This document shows, one piece after another, positions 27,699 through 36,470 of a stretch of 56,808 nucleotides of DNA. Under the pieces are notes generated by a model. That model made no database searches, was not told the origin of the DNA, and saw only the letters and a program-made list of their open reading frames with translations. The first letter of the stretch is position 1. Each line of letters begins with the position of its first letter. Both the position numbers and the translations under genes were made by a program. Origin of the DNA: Campylobacterales bacterium (GTDB lineage: Bacteria; Campylobacterota; Campylobacteria; Campylobacterales; QNZT01); the NCBI GenBank assembly GCA_027023305.1, contig JALVVR010000014.1, forward strand, positions 1 through 56,808, read 5' to 3'.

Positions 27699-27773
27699 TG
27701 GTGACCCGTAGGGGATTCGAACCCCTATTGCCGGCGTGAGAGGCCGGAGTCCTAACCATTAGACGAACGGGCC
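27699..27773 (-). tRNA. tRNA-Glu(CUC)
   Basis: 75 nt including an encoded CCA. Acceptor stem GGCCCGT pairs with ACGGGTC; the anticodon stem CCGGC/GCCGG encloses the loop CTCTCAC, giving anticodon CUC (codon GAG). The T arm has GGTTCGAATCC. A CUC isoacceptor is unusual for such an AT-rich genome, which would normally need only UUC for Glu. Confidence 0.92.
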
Positions 27774-27831
27774 ACTAAAAAAATAAATTCAATGTATTTG
27801 GTTAAGACTTTGGGATTTTATCAAAAAAAGC

Positions 27832-28938
27832 TTAATTTCTCCTTTTATACTCTTCATATCCAAACTCTTTTACTACCTCTATATCGCCATTTTTTCTTTT
27901 TAGTAAAAGATTTGGAAGTTTTATGCCATTAAAAGTTGTATTTTTTACTATCGTGTAGTGTATCTGGTCTTCAAAAAGAACTTTATCTCCAATCTTCAAA
28001 GGCTCTTCAAATGAATAATCTCCAATGATATCTCCAGCTAAACAAGTATTTCCAGCTAATCTATAAGTATGAGATAAAACTCCAGCTTCTTTTGCTCCTC
28101 TAACCTCTGAGCGATAAGGCATGATAATGGTATCGGGCATATGAGCTTCTGCAGATATATCAAGGATAGCTATTTTCATACCATTTTCAACTATATCTAA
28201 AACAGTAGCTACTAAAACTCCGCTCTGCCACCCTACTGCTTCACCAGGCTCCAAATAGACTTCTACATCATACTTTTGTTTAAACTCTTTTATAAGCCTC
28301 ATAAGCTTCTCTACATTATATCCCTCTTTAGTAATATGGTGACCTCCTCCAAAGTTTATCCATTTAAGATTTTTAAAGTACTCTCCAAACTTCTCTTCAA
28401 AGGCCTTAATTACCTCTTCAAGTTCATCTGCTCCTTGCTCACAAAGTGCATGAAAATGAAATCCCTCTACATCTGCTAACTCATCATCTTTAAAATTTTT
28501 CTTAGTAATTCCTAATCTACTATATACTCCACAAGGGTTATAAATCTCTTTTGGAGATGCTGAAACCTCCGGATTTATCCTAAGTCCTATACTAACTTTA
28601 ACCTCTTTTGCCTTCTTTTTATACTTTTTTAGTTGAGAAAATGAGTTGAAAACTATATGATTTGAAAGTGATAAGATTTCATCAATCTCCTCCTCTTTAA
28701 ATGCTGGAGAGTAAGTATGAACCTCCTTTTTAAAAAGCTCCTTTGCATACTTAGCCTCATATAATCCACTAGCACAGCATCCTTGAAGATACTTTGAAAC
28801 CAAATCAGCAGAACCAGAAAATGCAAATCCTTTTAGAGCCAAAAGTATCCTTGCCCCACTTTGTTTTTGTATATAGTCTAAAAGTTGTAAGTTATATTCA
28901 AGTTTTTCTTCTTCTAACAGGTAGTATGGAGTCTGCAA
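27832..28938 (-). CDS. nspC: Carboxynorspermidine/carboxyspermidine decarboxylase
   Basis: PLP-dependent fold-III decarboxylase (368 aa) making norspermidine or spermidine from its carboxy form. The PLP Lys is in ILLALKGFAFSG; ligand stretches are LEPGEAVGW and NPCGVYSRLG; HFHALCEQ is a family stretch. Its partner, carboxynorspermidine dehydrogenase, is encoded separately at 39897. The start is TTG with AAGGA 7 nt upstream. It runs divergently from the phosphatase gene with only 31 nt between. Confidence 0.92.
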   Translation of the reverse strand: MQTPYYLLEEEKLEYNLQLLDYIQKQSGARILLALKGFAFSGSADLVSKYLQGCCASGLYEAKYAKELFKKEVHTYSPAFKEEEIDEILSLSNHIVFNSFSQLKKYKKKAKEVKVSIGLRINPEVSASPKEIYNPCGVYSRLGITKKNFKDDELADVEGFHFHALCEQGADELEEVIKAFEEKFGEYFKNLKWINFGGGHHITKEGYNVEKLMRLIKEFKQKYDVEVYLEPGEAVGWQSGVLVATVLDIVENGMKIAILDISAEAHMPDTIIMPYRSEVRGAKEAGVLSHTYRLAGNTCLAGDIIGDYSFEEPLKIGDKVLFEDQIHYTIVKNTTFNGIKLPNLLLKRKNGDIEVVKEFGYEEYKRRN

Positions 28939-28969
28939 TATTTAATCCTTATTTTGATATCTTATCCTC

Positions 28970-29428
28970 ATGAGAAGTATATTATTTGTCTGCTTAGGAA
29001 ATATTTGTCGATCCCCCTTAGCTGATGGGATAACAAATAAAATTGCTAGAGAAAAAAACTTAGATCTATATATAGATAGTGCCGGAACTAGTTCTTTTCA
29101 CAAAGGAGAGCCACCTTGTGAAAACTCCCAAAAGGTAGCTAAAAAGTATGGTATAAATATATATGGGTTAAAATCTCGCCCTATTGTTCCAAAAGATTTA
29201 GAAGAGTTTGAGATAGTAGTAGCTATGGATGAACAAAATAAAAGAGATTTACTTCACTATGGATTTAAAAAAGTTTATAAACTTGGAGATTTTGGTGGAC
29301 TTAGGGGGAAAGATGTCCCCGACCCCTACTATTTTATAGGGTTCAAAGGATTTGAAATAGTCTTTGATATGATTCAAAAGGGTGTAAATGCACTAATCAA
29401 TGACATACAAGATGGAAAAAATATCTAG
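28970..29428 (+). CDS. Low-molecular-weight protein-tyrosine phosphatase
   Basis: Phosphatase of 152 aa. The P-loop VCLGNICRSP (CxxxxxR) near residue 7 carries the nucleophilic Cys and Arg, and the general-acid Asp is in VPDPYYF. Size is normal. The substrate is unknown; no tyrosine kinase or exopolysaccharide genes are nearby. The end overlaps the convergent DUF2393 gene by 32 nt. Confidence 0.92.
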   Translation: MRSILFVCLGNICRSPLADGITNKIAREKNLDLYIDSAGTSSFHKGEPPCENSQKVAKKYGINIYGLKSRPIVPKDLEEFEIVVAMDEQNKRDLLHYGFKKVYKLGDFGGLRGKDVPDPYYFIGFKGFEIVFDMIQKGVNALINDIQDGKNI

Positions 29429-29924
29429 GATTTTGAAAGCTAGATGGGATTTTCACACTTACTCTAAAACTTTTTGTGAGTCTTGGTTTTAAATTTTCTA
29501 TAGCTCTTACACTATCTTTTAAAAAATTTTTTGTATATCCACGAGATTTAAACAAATCATTTACAGATGATGTTTTATACTTAAAAACACTTCCTTTTTT
29601 TCTAGTCACTTTATTTACTATCTTTATATCCAAAGTACAGTATGAGATTTTAAATTTTCCTTGATTTTTGATATTTCCAGTTATTATCACAGCTTCTCTG
29701 TTATAATCTCGGCTTGTATTATAACTTACAAGCTTTCCTTTTTTTGTGTACTTATCTAAGATAAGAAGTGAGACTAAAAGTCCTATAAAGGCTATCACAA
29801 AAGACACTACTATTAAAGATACTCTTGTCTTTTTATTTTTTTCATTTTGGCAAAGCAAGCCTAAAAGTCCAAAGATTAGAAAAAATATTACTATAAAGAT
29901 ATAGTGTATAACAGTAAAGTGCAT
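29397..29924 (-). CDS. DUF2393-family membrane protein
   Basis: Two N-terminal hydrophobic helices (about 6-25 and 38-58) followed by a short basic extracytoplasmic beta domain. This matches DUF2393, small Campylobacterota proteins of unknown role, usually found in tandem. The C-terminal domain is likely FxLYD-like (inference from NIKNQGKFKISYCTLDIKI). I prefer the ATG at 29924; a GTG at 29936 is possible but lies 1 nt from the GGGGAG. It is paired with the paralogue directly upstream. Confidence 0.75.
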   Translation of the reverse strand: MHFTVIHYIFIVIFFLIFGLLGLLCQNEKNKKTRVSLIVVSFVIAFIGLLVSLLILDKYTKKGKLVSYNTSRDYNREAVIITGNIKNQGKFKISYCTLDIKIVNKVTRKKGSVFKYKTSSVNDLFKSRGYTKNFLKDSVRAIENLKPRLTKSFRVSVKIPSSFQNPRYFFHLVCH

Positions 29925-29926
29925 TA

Positions 29927-30454
29927 TCAGTAACACTCCCCACTTATTTTAACATCATATATATCTTGTAAATCAAAATCTTTCATGACTATCTTAAAAC
30001 TCTCTTTGTTTTCTTTTTTTAATTCTTTATCTAATAGTATCGACATTTTTCGTAAAGGTTTTAAATTATTTAAAATATTTTTATACTTATTTTTATCTTT
30101 TTTAACCACTTTTGTAAAAATACGGCATTTTTGGTAATCTATTTTGCCTTGATTTTGTAGCTTCCCTTTTATTATAAGCATATTTGCAAATTTTAGTTTT
30201 GTAATCTTTTGATTTAGTATTTCAACTTTTCTAACTGTTTTATCAAAATATAGTTTAATAAATATAGGAGAAAAAGCCACCAATATTAATGAAATTAAAA
30301 ATAAAGAGATGGCAAATTTTGTTCTTTTTTTGATATTTAAAAATACCATCATGATGACAAAAAAGAAAAATACTCCTACCCAAGAGATAGCAAAGTAATC
30401 ATATATAGTAAGGTGATGGATGTAATCTATTATTCTTTGTTTTAATTCATTCAT
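29927..30454 (-). CDS. DUF2393-family membrane protein (paralogue)
   Basis: Protein of 175 aa with the same layout as its neighbour: two transmembrane helices (about 17-38 and 45-67) and a Lys-rich C-terminal domain with GKLQNQGKIDYQKCRIF, parallel to the neighbour's NIKNQGKFKISYCTLDI. The function is unknown. It lies 29 nt after hisIE and may be cotranscribed with hisIE, the SPFH gene and ilvE. Confidence 0.75.
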   Translation of the reverse strand: MNELKQRIIDYIHHLTIYDYFAISWVGVFFFFVIMMVFLNIKKRTKFAISLFLISLILVAFSPIFIKLYFDKTVRKVEILNQKITKLKFANMLIIKGKLQNQGKIDYQKCRIFTKVVKKDKNKYKNILNNLKPLRKMSILLDKELKKENKESFKIVMKDFDLQDIYDVKISGECY

Positions 30455-30483
30455 TCAATAACTAAAGCACATTATGTGCCAAG

Positions 30484-31170
30484 TTATTTATTTCTCGAGT
30501 TTTTTTCCTCTATGCCACTCATACCAAATCTTCTTTTTAACTCTTCTTTGATTTGATCTGGATGGATATTTTTATCTATAAGTGGTATCAAACAGTGATA
30601 AACTAAGTCTGCAGCTTCATAAACAATCTCTTTTTTATCATTGTCTTTTATAGCAAAACAAAACTCTCCAGCCTCTTCTACTATCTTTTTTAGATAACTG
30701 TTTTCACCCTTTTGTAACAATGAAGCCGTATATGATGTTTTAGGATCTGTATTTTTTCTCTCTAATAGCTCATGATAGAGTTTGTCAATCACCGAGTAGT
30801 TTTTAGTAGCATCTTCATTTGGTTGACTTACTACTTTATCAGTATCTAATTTAGTAAAAAAACAACTCTTTCTGCCAGTATGACAAGCTACACCACCAAC
30901 CTGCTCTACTTTTATCAAAATAGTATCATTATCACAATCAATAAAAAAATCTTTTATAATCTGGTAGTTTCCACTACTCTCCCCTTTTTCCCAAATTCTT
31001 TGCTTAGTTCTTGAAAAATAGTGGGCTTTTTTTGTTTTTAAGCTAAGAGAAAGTGCTTCATGATTCATAAAAGCCATCATGAGAACTTCGTTTGAACTCT
31101 CCTCTTGTACTATGACTGGCAAAAGCCCATCAACTTTTTGCCAATCTACTTTATCTAAAATCTTTTGCAT
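30484..31170 (-). CDS. hisI: Bifunctional phosphoribosyl-AMP cyclohydrolase / phosphoribosyl-ATP pyrophosphatase
   Basis: HisIE fusion, 228 aa, catalysing steps 2 and 3 of histidine synthesis. The cyclohydrolase part (about 1-115) has DCDNDTILIKVEQ and the zinc-binding CHTGRKSCF; the pyrophosphatase part (about 125-228) has KKIVEEAGEFCFA and YEAADLVYHCL. The stop-start junction with the SPFH gene shares one base. No other his gene is in the window. Confidence 0.94.
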   Translation of the reverse strand: MQKILDKVDWQKVDGLLPVIVQEESSNEVLMMAFMNHEALSLSLKTKKAHYFSRTKQRIWEKGESSGNYQIIKDFFIDCDNDTILIKVEQVGGVACHTGRKSCFFTKLDTDKVVSQPNEDATKNYSVIDKLYHELLERKNTDPKTSYTASLLQKGENSYLKKIVEEAGEFCFAIKDNDKKEIVYEAADLVYHCLIPLIDKNIHPDQIKEELKRRFGMSGIEEKNSRNK

Positions 31171-32225
31171 TATCTAGCCACTGTACTTCTTTGTTTACTT
31201 TGAGAATCAACCCAAATATTTGGTGTAGAACCACCTGGAGTTAAAAAGATTTTTGCATCTTTGTTTACTCTTAGTGCTTCATTAAACTTTCCTTGCACCT
31301 GTATCTGTTTTAGATTTATAAGTTCTGGAGTTAAACTTTTTGCTATTAGTTCATTTGCTTTTGCTTGGGCATCTGCTTCTATAGTTATCTTTTGTGCTTC
31401 ACCTTGTGCTTTTATCTTTTTAGCATCTGCATCACCTTGTGCAAGTGCTGCTTTTTTCTCAGCCTCTTTTTTTGCTCTCTCTACTTCATACTGAACTCTT
31501 TGAGCCTCTTGTTTTGCAACTTGTACTTTTTCTATCTGATCTTTTATCTTTTGTGGCAAAGAAATTTCTCTTAATTGAACTGCTTCAAGAACGACTGGCT
31601 TAGAAGGTAAACTGTCAACTTTTTGCCTTATCTTATCTTCTATCTTTTTTGCTATCTCATTTCTTTTTGGAGGTAACTCTTCAGCTTTATAACTTCCAAC
31701 AATATTTCTAGCAACTTCTCTAACTACTGCATTTATGATTTTTTCTTCCCAACTTAGTCCCCAGGTTGCTATCGTTTTAGGTGCTGATTGGGCTTTTAAT
31801 CTATACTGAACAGTTAAGTCGATAGAAACAGGAAGTCCTCTAGCATCAAGAACTGATATAGCTGGTTTTACCATAACCCCATCATTTGATGCAAAATCAG
31901 CTCCATCTTTTTCAGCTTTATAGTTTATAATCCTTACTTTTGTATCAACTACTATAATCTTTTGAATCCCGGGGATGAGTAGATGAAGTCCTGGATATAA
32001 AGGTGTGTTTTCAAACTTACCTGTTGTAACTTTTATCCCTACTTGTCCAGAGTTTATGATAGCATACGGTTTTGCTACCACTAAAAGTACAATAATCGCG
32101 AGAATTACATACAAAAGAGGTGTTTTCTTATCTAAGTTTTTTATAAAATCTGGTTTTGGTGGCATCTTTGGTGAGTTACCTCCTCCATTTTTTTTGTTGA
32201 AGTAGTCGTTTAAATCTGCTGGCAT
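31170..32225 (-). CDS. SPFH/prohibitin-family membrane protein
   Basis: Protein of 351 aa: a cytoplasmic Pro/Gly-rich N-terminus, one transmembrane helix (about 36-56), an SPFH domain (about 60-240; INSGQVGIKVTTGKF opening) and a long Ala/Lys/Glu coiled coil (about 230-300). It resembles HflK/prohibitins, which form rings around FtsH-type proteases or organise membrane domains. No FtsH or HflC gene is adjacent. It sits 3 nt from ilvE and overlaps hisIE by one base. Confidence 0.88.
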   Translation of the reverse strand: MPADLNDYFNKKNGGGNSPKMPPKPDFIKNLDKKTPLLYVILAIIVLLVVAKPYAIINSGQVGIKVTTGKFENTPLYPGLHLLIPGIQKIIVVDTKVRIINYKAEKDGADFASNDGVMVKPAISVLDARGLPVSIDLTVQYRLKAQSAPKTIATWGLSWEEKIINAVVREVARNIVGSYKAEELPPKRNEIAKKIEDKIRQKVDSLPSKPVVLEAVQLREISLPQKIKDQIEKVQVAKQEAQRVQYEVERAKKEAEKKAALAQGDADAKKIKAQGEAQKITIEADAQAKANELIAKSLTPELINLKQIQVQGKFNEALRVNKDAKIFLTPGGSTPNIWVDSQSKQRSTVAR

Positions 32226-32228
32226 TTT

Positions 32229-33146
32229 TTATCCTATGTATGTTAAATATTTTTTGTACTTGTCATTTCTCCCAAATACAACATCAAAGTAAGCAGATTG
32301 CAGTTTTTTAGTCATCTCACCTCTTTTACCATTTCCAATCACTCGGTTGTCAAGAGAGTTTATCGGTGTAACTTCAGCTGCAGTTCCTGTAAAAAATGCT
32401 TCATCAGCTATATATATCTCATCCCTTGTTATATGTCGTCTTTCAACTTCTATACCAAAATCTTTAGCTAACTCTAAAACAGTTGCTTGAGTTATAGACT
32501 CCAAAGAATTATCATTTGGTGGTGAAACAAGTTTTCCATCTCTTACGATAAATATACACTCTCCACTTCCCTCAGCAACAAAACCATTGTCATCTAACAT
32601 AAGAGCTTCTTCATAACCTGCTTCTATCGCTTCATATTTTGCCATTTGAGAGTTCAGATAGTTTGCAACTGCTTTTGCTTTTCCAAAGTTTGATTTTACC
32701 GAGTTTCTAACTATCGAAGAAACAGTTACTTTTATACCATTTTCAAGTCCCTCTTCTCCAAGATATGCTCCCCACTCCCAAGCAGCGATTGCTGTATGAA
32801 CTGGTGCTTTTACATGATGAAGTCCCATAACTCCATATCCGAGATAAATAAGAGGTCTTATATAAACATTTCCACTAAAGTTGTTCTCTTTTAAAAGTTC
32901 TACATGAGCTTTTTCTAACTCTTCTTGATTGAAGTTTGGTTTTATCGCTGTTATCTTTGCAGAGTTTAGTAGTCTTTTTGTATGTTCTTCTAGTTTAAAG
33001 ATAGCCAATCCATCCTCAGTTTGATATGCTCTAGTTCCTTCAAAAACTCCATTTCCATAGTGAAGTGTATGAGTTAAAATGTGAACATTTGCCTCATCCC
33101 AAGGAGTGAGTTTTCCATCCATCCATATATATTTTGCTTTATTCAT
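32229..33146 (-). CDS. ilvE: Branched-chain amino acid aminotransferase
   Basis: Class IV PLP aminotransferase, 305 aa, full length, acting in Leu/Ile/Val synthesis. Family stretches include HYGNGVFEGTRAY near the N-terminus, NYLNSQMAKYEA (PLP Lys region just upstream in FGKAKAVANYLN) and FTGTAAEVTPI near the C-terminus. It lies just downstream of the tRNA array on the same strand and heads the gene run ilvE-SPFH-hisIE-DUF2393. Confidence 0.95.
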   Translation of the reverse strand: MNKAKYIWMDGKLTPWDEANVHILTHTLHYGNGVFEGTRAYQTEDGLAIFKLEEHTKRLLNSAKITAIKPNFNQEELEKAHVELLKENNFSGNVYIRPLIYLGYGVMGLHHVKAPVHTAIAAWEWGAYLGEEGLENGIKVTVSSIVRNSVKSNFGKAKAVANYLNSQMAKYEAIEAGYEEALMLDDNGFVAEGSGECIFIVRDGKLVSPPNDNSLESITQATVLELAKDFGIEVERRHITRDEIYIADEAFFTGTAAEVTPINSLDNRVIGNGKRGEMTKKLQSAYFDVVFGRNDKYKKYLTYIG

Positions 33147-33227
33147 TTTAATGTAGTCCTATTAGTTAATATTGTAGTGAGAGATTGTATCCAAAAAAGT
33201 ATAAAATTTGTTTGATTTTTGAGTAAA

Positions 33228-33315
33228 TGGCCGGGAGAGGGAGATTCGAACTCCCGGAGGTATGACCCTCGCTGGTTTTCAAGACCAGTGCATTCAACCG
33301 CTCTGCCATCTCCCG
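33228..33315 (-). tRNA. tRNA-Ser(UGA)
   Basis: 88 nt with encoded CCA and the long variable arm of serine tRNAs. The acceptor pairs CGGGAGA with TCTCCCG; the anticodon stem CTGGT/ACCAG encloses the loop CTTGAAA (anticodon UGA). It is the last of four tRNAs in this array. Confidence 0.95.
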
Positions 33316-33331
33316 ACAATATAAAAGTTTA

Positions 33332-33406
33332 TGGAGGCGACACCCGGATTCGAACCGGGGATCAGAGCTTTGCAGGCTCCTGCCTTAGCCACTTGGCTAT
33401 GTCGCC
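33332..33406 (-). tRNA. tRNA-Cys(GCA)
   Basis: 75 nt with encoded CCA. Acceptor GGCGACA pairs with TGTCGCC; the anticodon loop is CTGCAAA (anticodon GCA); the T loop is GGTTCGAATCC. It is third in the minus-strand array. Confidence 0.95.
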
Positions 33407-33448
33407 ATAAAGTCTGATGAGTCGCCTCACCTTTTGTTTTTGTTAAAG

Positions 33449-33536
33449 TGGTGCCCGAGGCCGGACTTGAACCGGCACAGCTGCAATAGCCGGGGGATTT
33501 TAAGTCCCCTGTGTCTACCAATTCCACCACCCGGGC
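33449..33536 (-). tRNA. tRNA-Leu(UAA)
   Basis: 88 nt with encoded CCA and a long variable arm. Acceptor GCCCGGG pairs with CTCGGGC; the anticodon stem GGGGA/TCCCC encloses CTTAAAA (anticodon UAA). It is second in the array. Confidence 0.95.
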
Positions 33537-33583
33537 ATATTGGTCACCAAATTTTAACAAATTAAAATAAGTTTCTCATAAAA

Positions 33584-33658
33584 TGGAGCGGGAAACGAGG
33601 ATCGAACTCGCGACCCCAACCTTGGCAAGGTTGTGCTCTACCGCTGAGCTATTCCCGC
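33584..33658 (-). tRNA. tRNA-Gly(GCC)
   Basis: 75 nt with encoded CCA. Acceptor GCGGGAA pairs with TTCCCGC; the anticodon stem CAACC/GGTTG encloses TTGCCAA (anticodon GCC). It is the first gene of the Gly-Leu-Cys-Ser array, which fills most of the 606 nt between ilvE and the gene at 33753. Confidence 0.95.
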
Positions 33659-33752
33659 CCACCTATCTTTGAGTTCGAGATTATACAGTAAAAAGCTTAA
33701 GAAAAACTTTAAACTATACATAGTTTTTTAAAAAACATGTTATACTTCTTGC

Positions 33753-34643
33753 ATGAGAAAAATACTATTTAACCTTATACTACTTTTTCAGATTTTGGAA
33801 GCTAATGATAGTGATTTTTTTAGCTATAGAAAAGATATAGCTAACTTTTACTATGAGTTTTTAGATACAAGTACAAGTTTTTTGTATGATAAAAGCAACC
33901 TTGATTACATCAAAAAACACAATCATCTTAGATTTTATCTAAACACTTCTATAGATAAAAATCACAAAATCAGTTTATCACCATCTCTGCGAGCTAGTAT
34001 AAAACTACCAAAAATAAGTAAAAACCTATACTTAACAGTTGAAAAAGAATCAAAAGTAACAGATAATCCAAATGAGATAGAAACACCAACAACGAAAGAG
34101 GCAAAAAACTCTAGAGTTGGTTTGAAATACTTTTTTAAAAGGGAAAATAATTTTTCACTTTTTACAAAACTTGGAGGAAGACCAACTGCATCTTGGGATA
34201 AAATATATATTGAAGGTGGAGTAGAAAAGCTATATCAATACAAAAAACACTACTTTTTTACATATCTCCATCATGATTACTACTTTAAAAATAAAATATC
34301 CGTATCAAATATAGGACTTGATTATAAGCAAAAACTTGATAACAGATTTTCTTTTTTACAAAACAATAACTTAACGATTGAGGATAAACAAAAAACTACT
34401 TTAGATAATAGTTTTATACTTGAACAATATGTCTCTAAAAAGGTGAACTACTCCTATTGGATAACTTTTTATTCTGTTAAAGATAGTGATTTTAAACTTC
34501 ACTCTTTAAGTTATAACTTTAAGTATCATAGAGCTTTAAAAAAATGGTTATTTGTTGATGTAATACCATCTTTAGTCAAAAACTATCATGATAAAAATAA
34601 TTTTGATAAATATCTATATATCAACTTCGGTATGATTTTTTAA
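33753..34643 (+). CDS. Secreted beta-rich protein, probable outer-membrane barrel
   Basis: I do not recognise a family. The 296-aa protein has a signal peptide (about 1-17), then alternating hydrophobic/polar strands rich in Tyr, Lys and Asn (HLRFYLNTSIDKNHKISLSP, LYLTVEKESK, FSLFTKLGGRP, YSYWITFYSV) and a final strand YLYINFGMIF with terminal Phe, as expected for an outer-membrane beta-barrel of about 12 strands. It lies 113 nt before the OmpA-domain gene on the same strand, so an envelope role in common is possible but not shown. Confidence 0.65.
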   Translation: MRKILFNLILLFQILEANDSDFFSYRKDIANFYYEFLDTSTSFLYDKSNLDYIKKHNHLRFYLNTSIDKNHKISLSPSLRASIKLPKISKNLYLTVEKESKVTDNPNEIETPTTKEAKNSRVGLKYFFKRENNFSLFTKLGGRPTASWDKIYIEGGVEKLYQYKKHYFFTYLHHDYYFKNKISVSNIGLDYKQKLDNRFSFLQNNNLTIEDKQKTTLDNSFILEQYVSKKVNYSYWITFYSVKDSDFKLHSLSYNFKYHRALKKWLFVDVIPSLVKNYHDKNNFDKYLYINFGMIF

Positions 34644-34756
34644 CTTAACTTAAAAATCTAGCTTAAAATATATTTTACTTTTTATATAAGTAAAATATAA
34701 GTAAAAAACCTTAATCTTTATGTAGAATAATAAATAATTTTTATATTGGAGTTGTT

Positions 34757-35644
34757 TTGAATAGTAAAGTTATACTTTTATTAGGTGGTTTGTTATCTTC
34801 GCTTGTTGTTTATATATGCATAAACAACAAAGAACCTACAAAAATCACTACCCCTGTCAAGCTCACAAAGACAGTACCTGTAGAAAAAAAAGTTGTACAA
34901 GAAAATCCTTCTCTGTACTATGTAAGTGGAAATACAACTTCTGCTAAAATTAATTTTATAGATAAAAGTTTAGGGGATACTTTACAAAAAGTATCTCAAA
35001 ATAATGGACAAGTAGCTGATATCACATACTCAGAAGATTTCAAACCTGCAAGATGGAATAAACTTGCTTCTAAAAGTGTAAACTTTTTTGATAAAAATAA
35101 TTTAAAAAATCTATTTATAGAAGCTTCTGGAAATAATATCACAATAAAATCTGACTTTAAAAATAAAGCTCTTTTTGATAAGTTTAATACACTTATAGAA
35201 CAAAATAAAGATAAAAACTTAAACTTAACTAATCTTGTAAAATTGAAAAATCCTATAGATTTATCTAAAATACAAAGCAATATTAATGAAACCCTAAAAC
35301 TACACCCTATAAGATTTGCTAAATCATCATCTAAGATTACTAAAGATGGGATCAAAAACTTAGAAAAGATTATAAACACCTTCTTGCAACATAAAAATGT
35401 CAGATTTGATTTGGTAGTTGAGGGACATACTGACTCAACAGGTAGTGAAAAAAAGAACAAGATTCTTAGTCAAAAAAGAGCAAATAGTGTAAAAAACTAT
35501 TTGCAACAAAACTGTTACAACTTAAATAATGTAGAATCCATAGGCTATGGTTCTTCAAAACCAAAATATCACAATAAGAAAAATCCAAAAAATAGAAGAG
35601 TTGAAATAATAGTACAAAAAGGACATAATAATGGAAATATTTAA
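34757..35644 (+). CDS. OmpA-domain protein with N-terminal membrane anchor
   Basis: Protein of 295 aa with an N-terminal hydrophobic segment (about 5-22), a Thr/Lys-rich stalk, a middle domain (about 50-170) whose alternating pattern recalls BON-type repeats, and a C-terminal OmpA/MotB peptidoglycan-binding domain (about 185-290: VVEGHTDSTGSEKKN, LSQKRANSVKNYL, NPKNRRVEI). The start is TTG with GGAG 6 nt upstream. It likely ties the inner-membrane coiled-coil partners encoded downstream to the cell wall. The next gene begins inside its last codons (14-nt overlap). Confidence 0.8.
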   Translation: MNSKVILLLGGLLSSLVVYICINNKEPTKITTPVKLTKTVPVEKKVVQENPSLYYVSGNTTSAKINFIDKSLGDTLQKVSQNNGQVADITYSEDFKPARWNKLASKSVNFFDKNNLKNLFIEASGNNITIKSDFKNKALFDKFNTLIEQNKDKNLNLTNLVKLKNPIDLSKIQSNINETLKLHPIRFAKSSSKITKDGIKNLEKIINTFLQHKNVRFDLVVEGHTDSTGSEKKNKILSQKRANSVKNYLQQNCYNLNNVESIGYGSSKPKYHNKKNPKNRRVEIIVQKGHNNGNI

Positions 35645-36470
35645 TACTCAACTAATTTACTTTATTTTAGCTTTGATTTTAGGATTTGTTATTGGTTTTT
35701 TACTTAAAAAATCAACCGCAGATAAAAATATAAAAACTAGATTAGAAGATTTAGAAAAAGAGTTTTACACAAGTCGTGATAAGCTAGAAGTAAAATCTGA
35801 GCAATACTTTGACACAAAAAATAAGTTTCAAATAAACAAAGACTTAGTTTATTCACAAAACTCTTTAAAAGAGAGAGCTAAAAATAGTATCAATGACTAT
35901 CAAAAAAAGATATCTTCACTACAAGAAGCAAATAAAAATATAGAAAATGACCTAAGTTATATACAAAAAGATATAAAAGAGTATGAAAACAAAATAAACT
36001 CCATCAAAGGTGATTATAACAATATTCACAGTGTTATTAAAGATTATGAAGATATAAAATTAAAAGAAAAAAACCTTATATTAGAGATAGAAGAATATGA
36101 AAATAAAATAAAAAAGTTTACTCATAATAAGATATCTTTAACTAATAAACTATTTACATCTAAAAAAACATTGTCTTCACTAGATGATGAAATAGAAGAT
36201 TTAACCAATAAAGCTGTAGAGATAAAACGACAAAAAGATATAGTAAAAAACAAAAGTCACTCATCTATAAATGAAGAGTATGAACAAATAAAAACAAAAA
36301 TGCTTAACTACAAATATAAAGTCAAAGAGATAGAGGAGCAACTAAACAGTGTTTTAAAAATTGATAAAGAAGAAATTAATCATTTTATCTCAAAAAATGA
36401 ATCAGAAAGATTTATTGATAAATTATTTCTGAAAGTTTTTAATAGTAACGATAAAAGAGGAACAGTGTAA
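35631..36470 (+). CDS. Membrane-anchored coiled-coil protein
   Basis: Unrecognised 279-aa protein: one N-terminal transmembrane helix (about 9-26, LIYFILALILGFVIGFLL) and then almost continuous Lys/Glu-rich coiled coil to about residue 250, with no obvious catalytic domain. Coiled coils give misleading homology, so no function is assigned. It overlaps both its upstream OmpA gene (14 nt) and the next gene (TAATGG, 1 nt), so the three are probably translationally coupled and co-produced. Confidence 0.75.
   Translation: MEIFNTQLIYFILALILGFVIGFLLKKSTADKNIKTRLEDLEKEFYTSRDKLEVKSEQYFDTKNKFQINKDLVYSQNSLKERAKNSINDYQKKISSLQEANKNIENDLSYIQKDIKEYENKINSIKGDYNNIHSVIKDYEDIKLKEKNLILEIEEYENKIKKFTHNKISLTNKLFTSKKTLSSLDDEIEDLTNKAVEIKRQKDIVKNKSHSSINEEYEQIKTKMLNYKYKVKEIEEQLNSVLKIDKEEINHFISKNESERFIDKLFLKVFNSNDKRGTV

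Noticed and set aside
33411..33445. CTGATGAG stretch between tRNA-Cys and tRNA-Leu, similar to a hammerhead ribozyme core
   Set aside because: There is no GAAA partner or closing stems at the required places; it is a chance match in a spacer.
34996..35460. Minus-strand 154-codon open frame
   Set aside because: Antisense to the OmpA-domain gene, which has clear motifs; the reverse frame is Leu/Phe/Ser-rich shadow.
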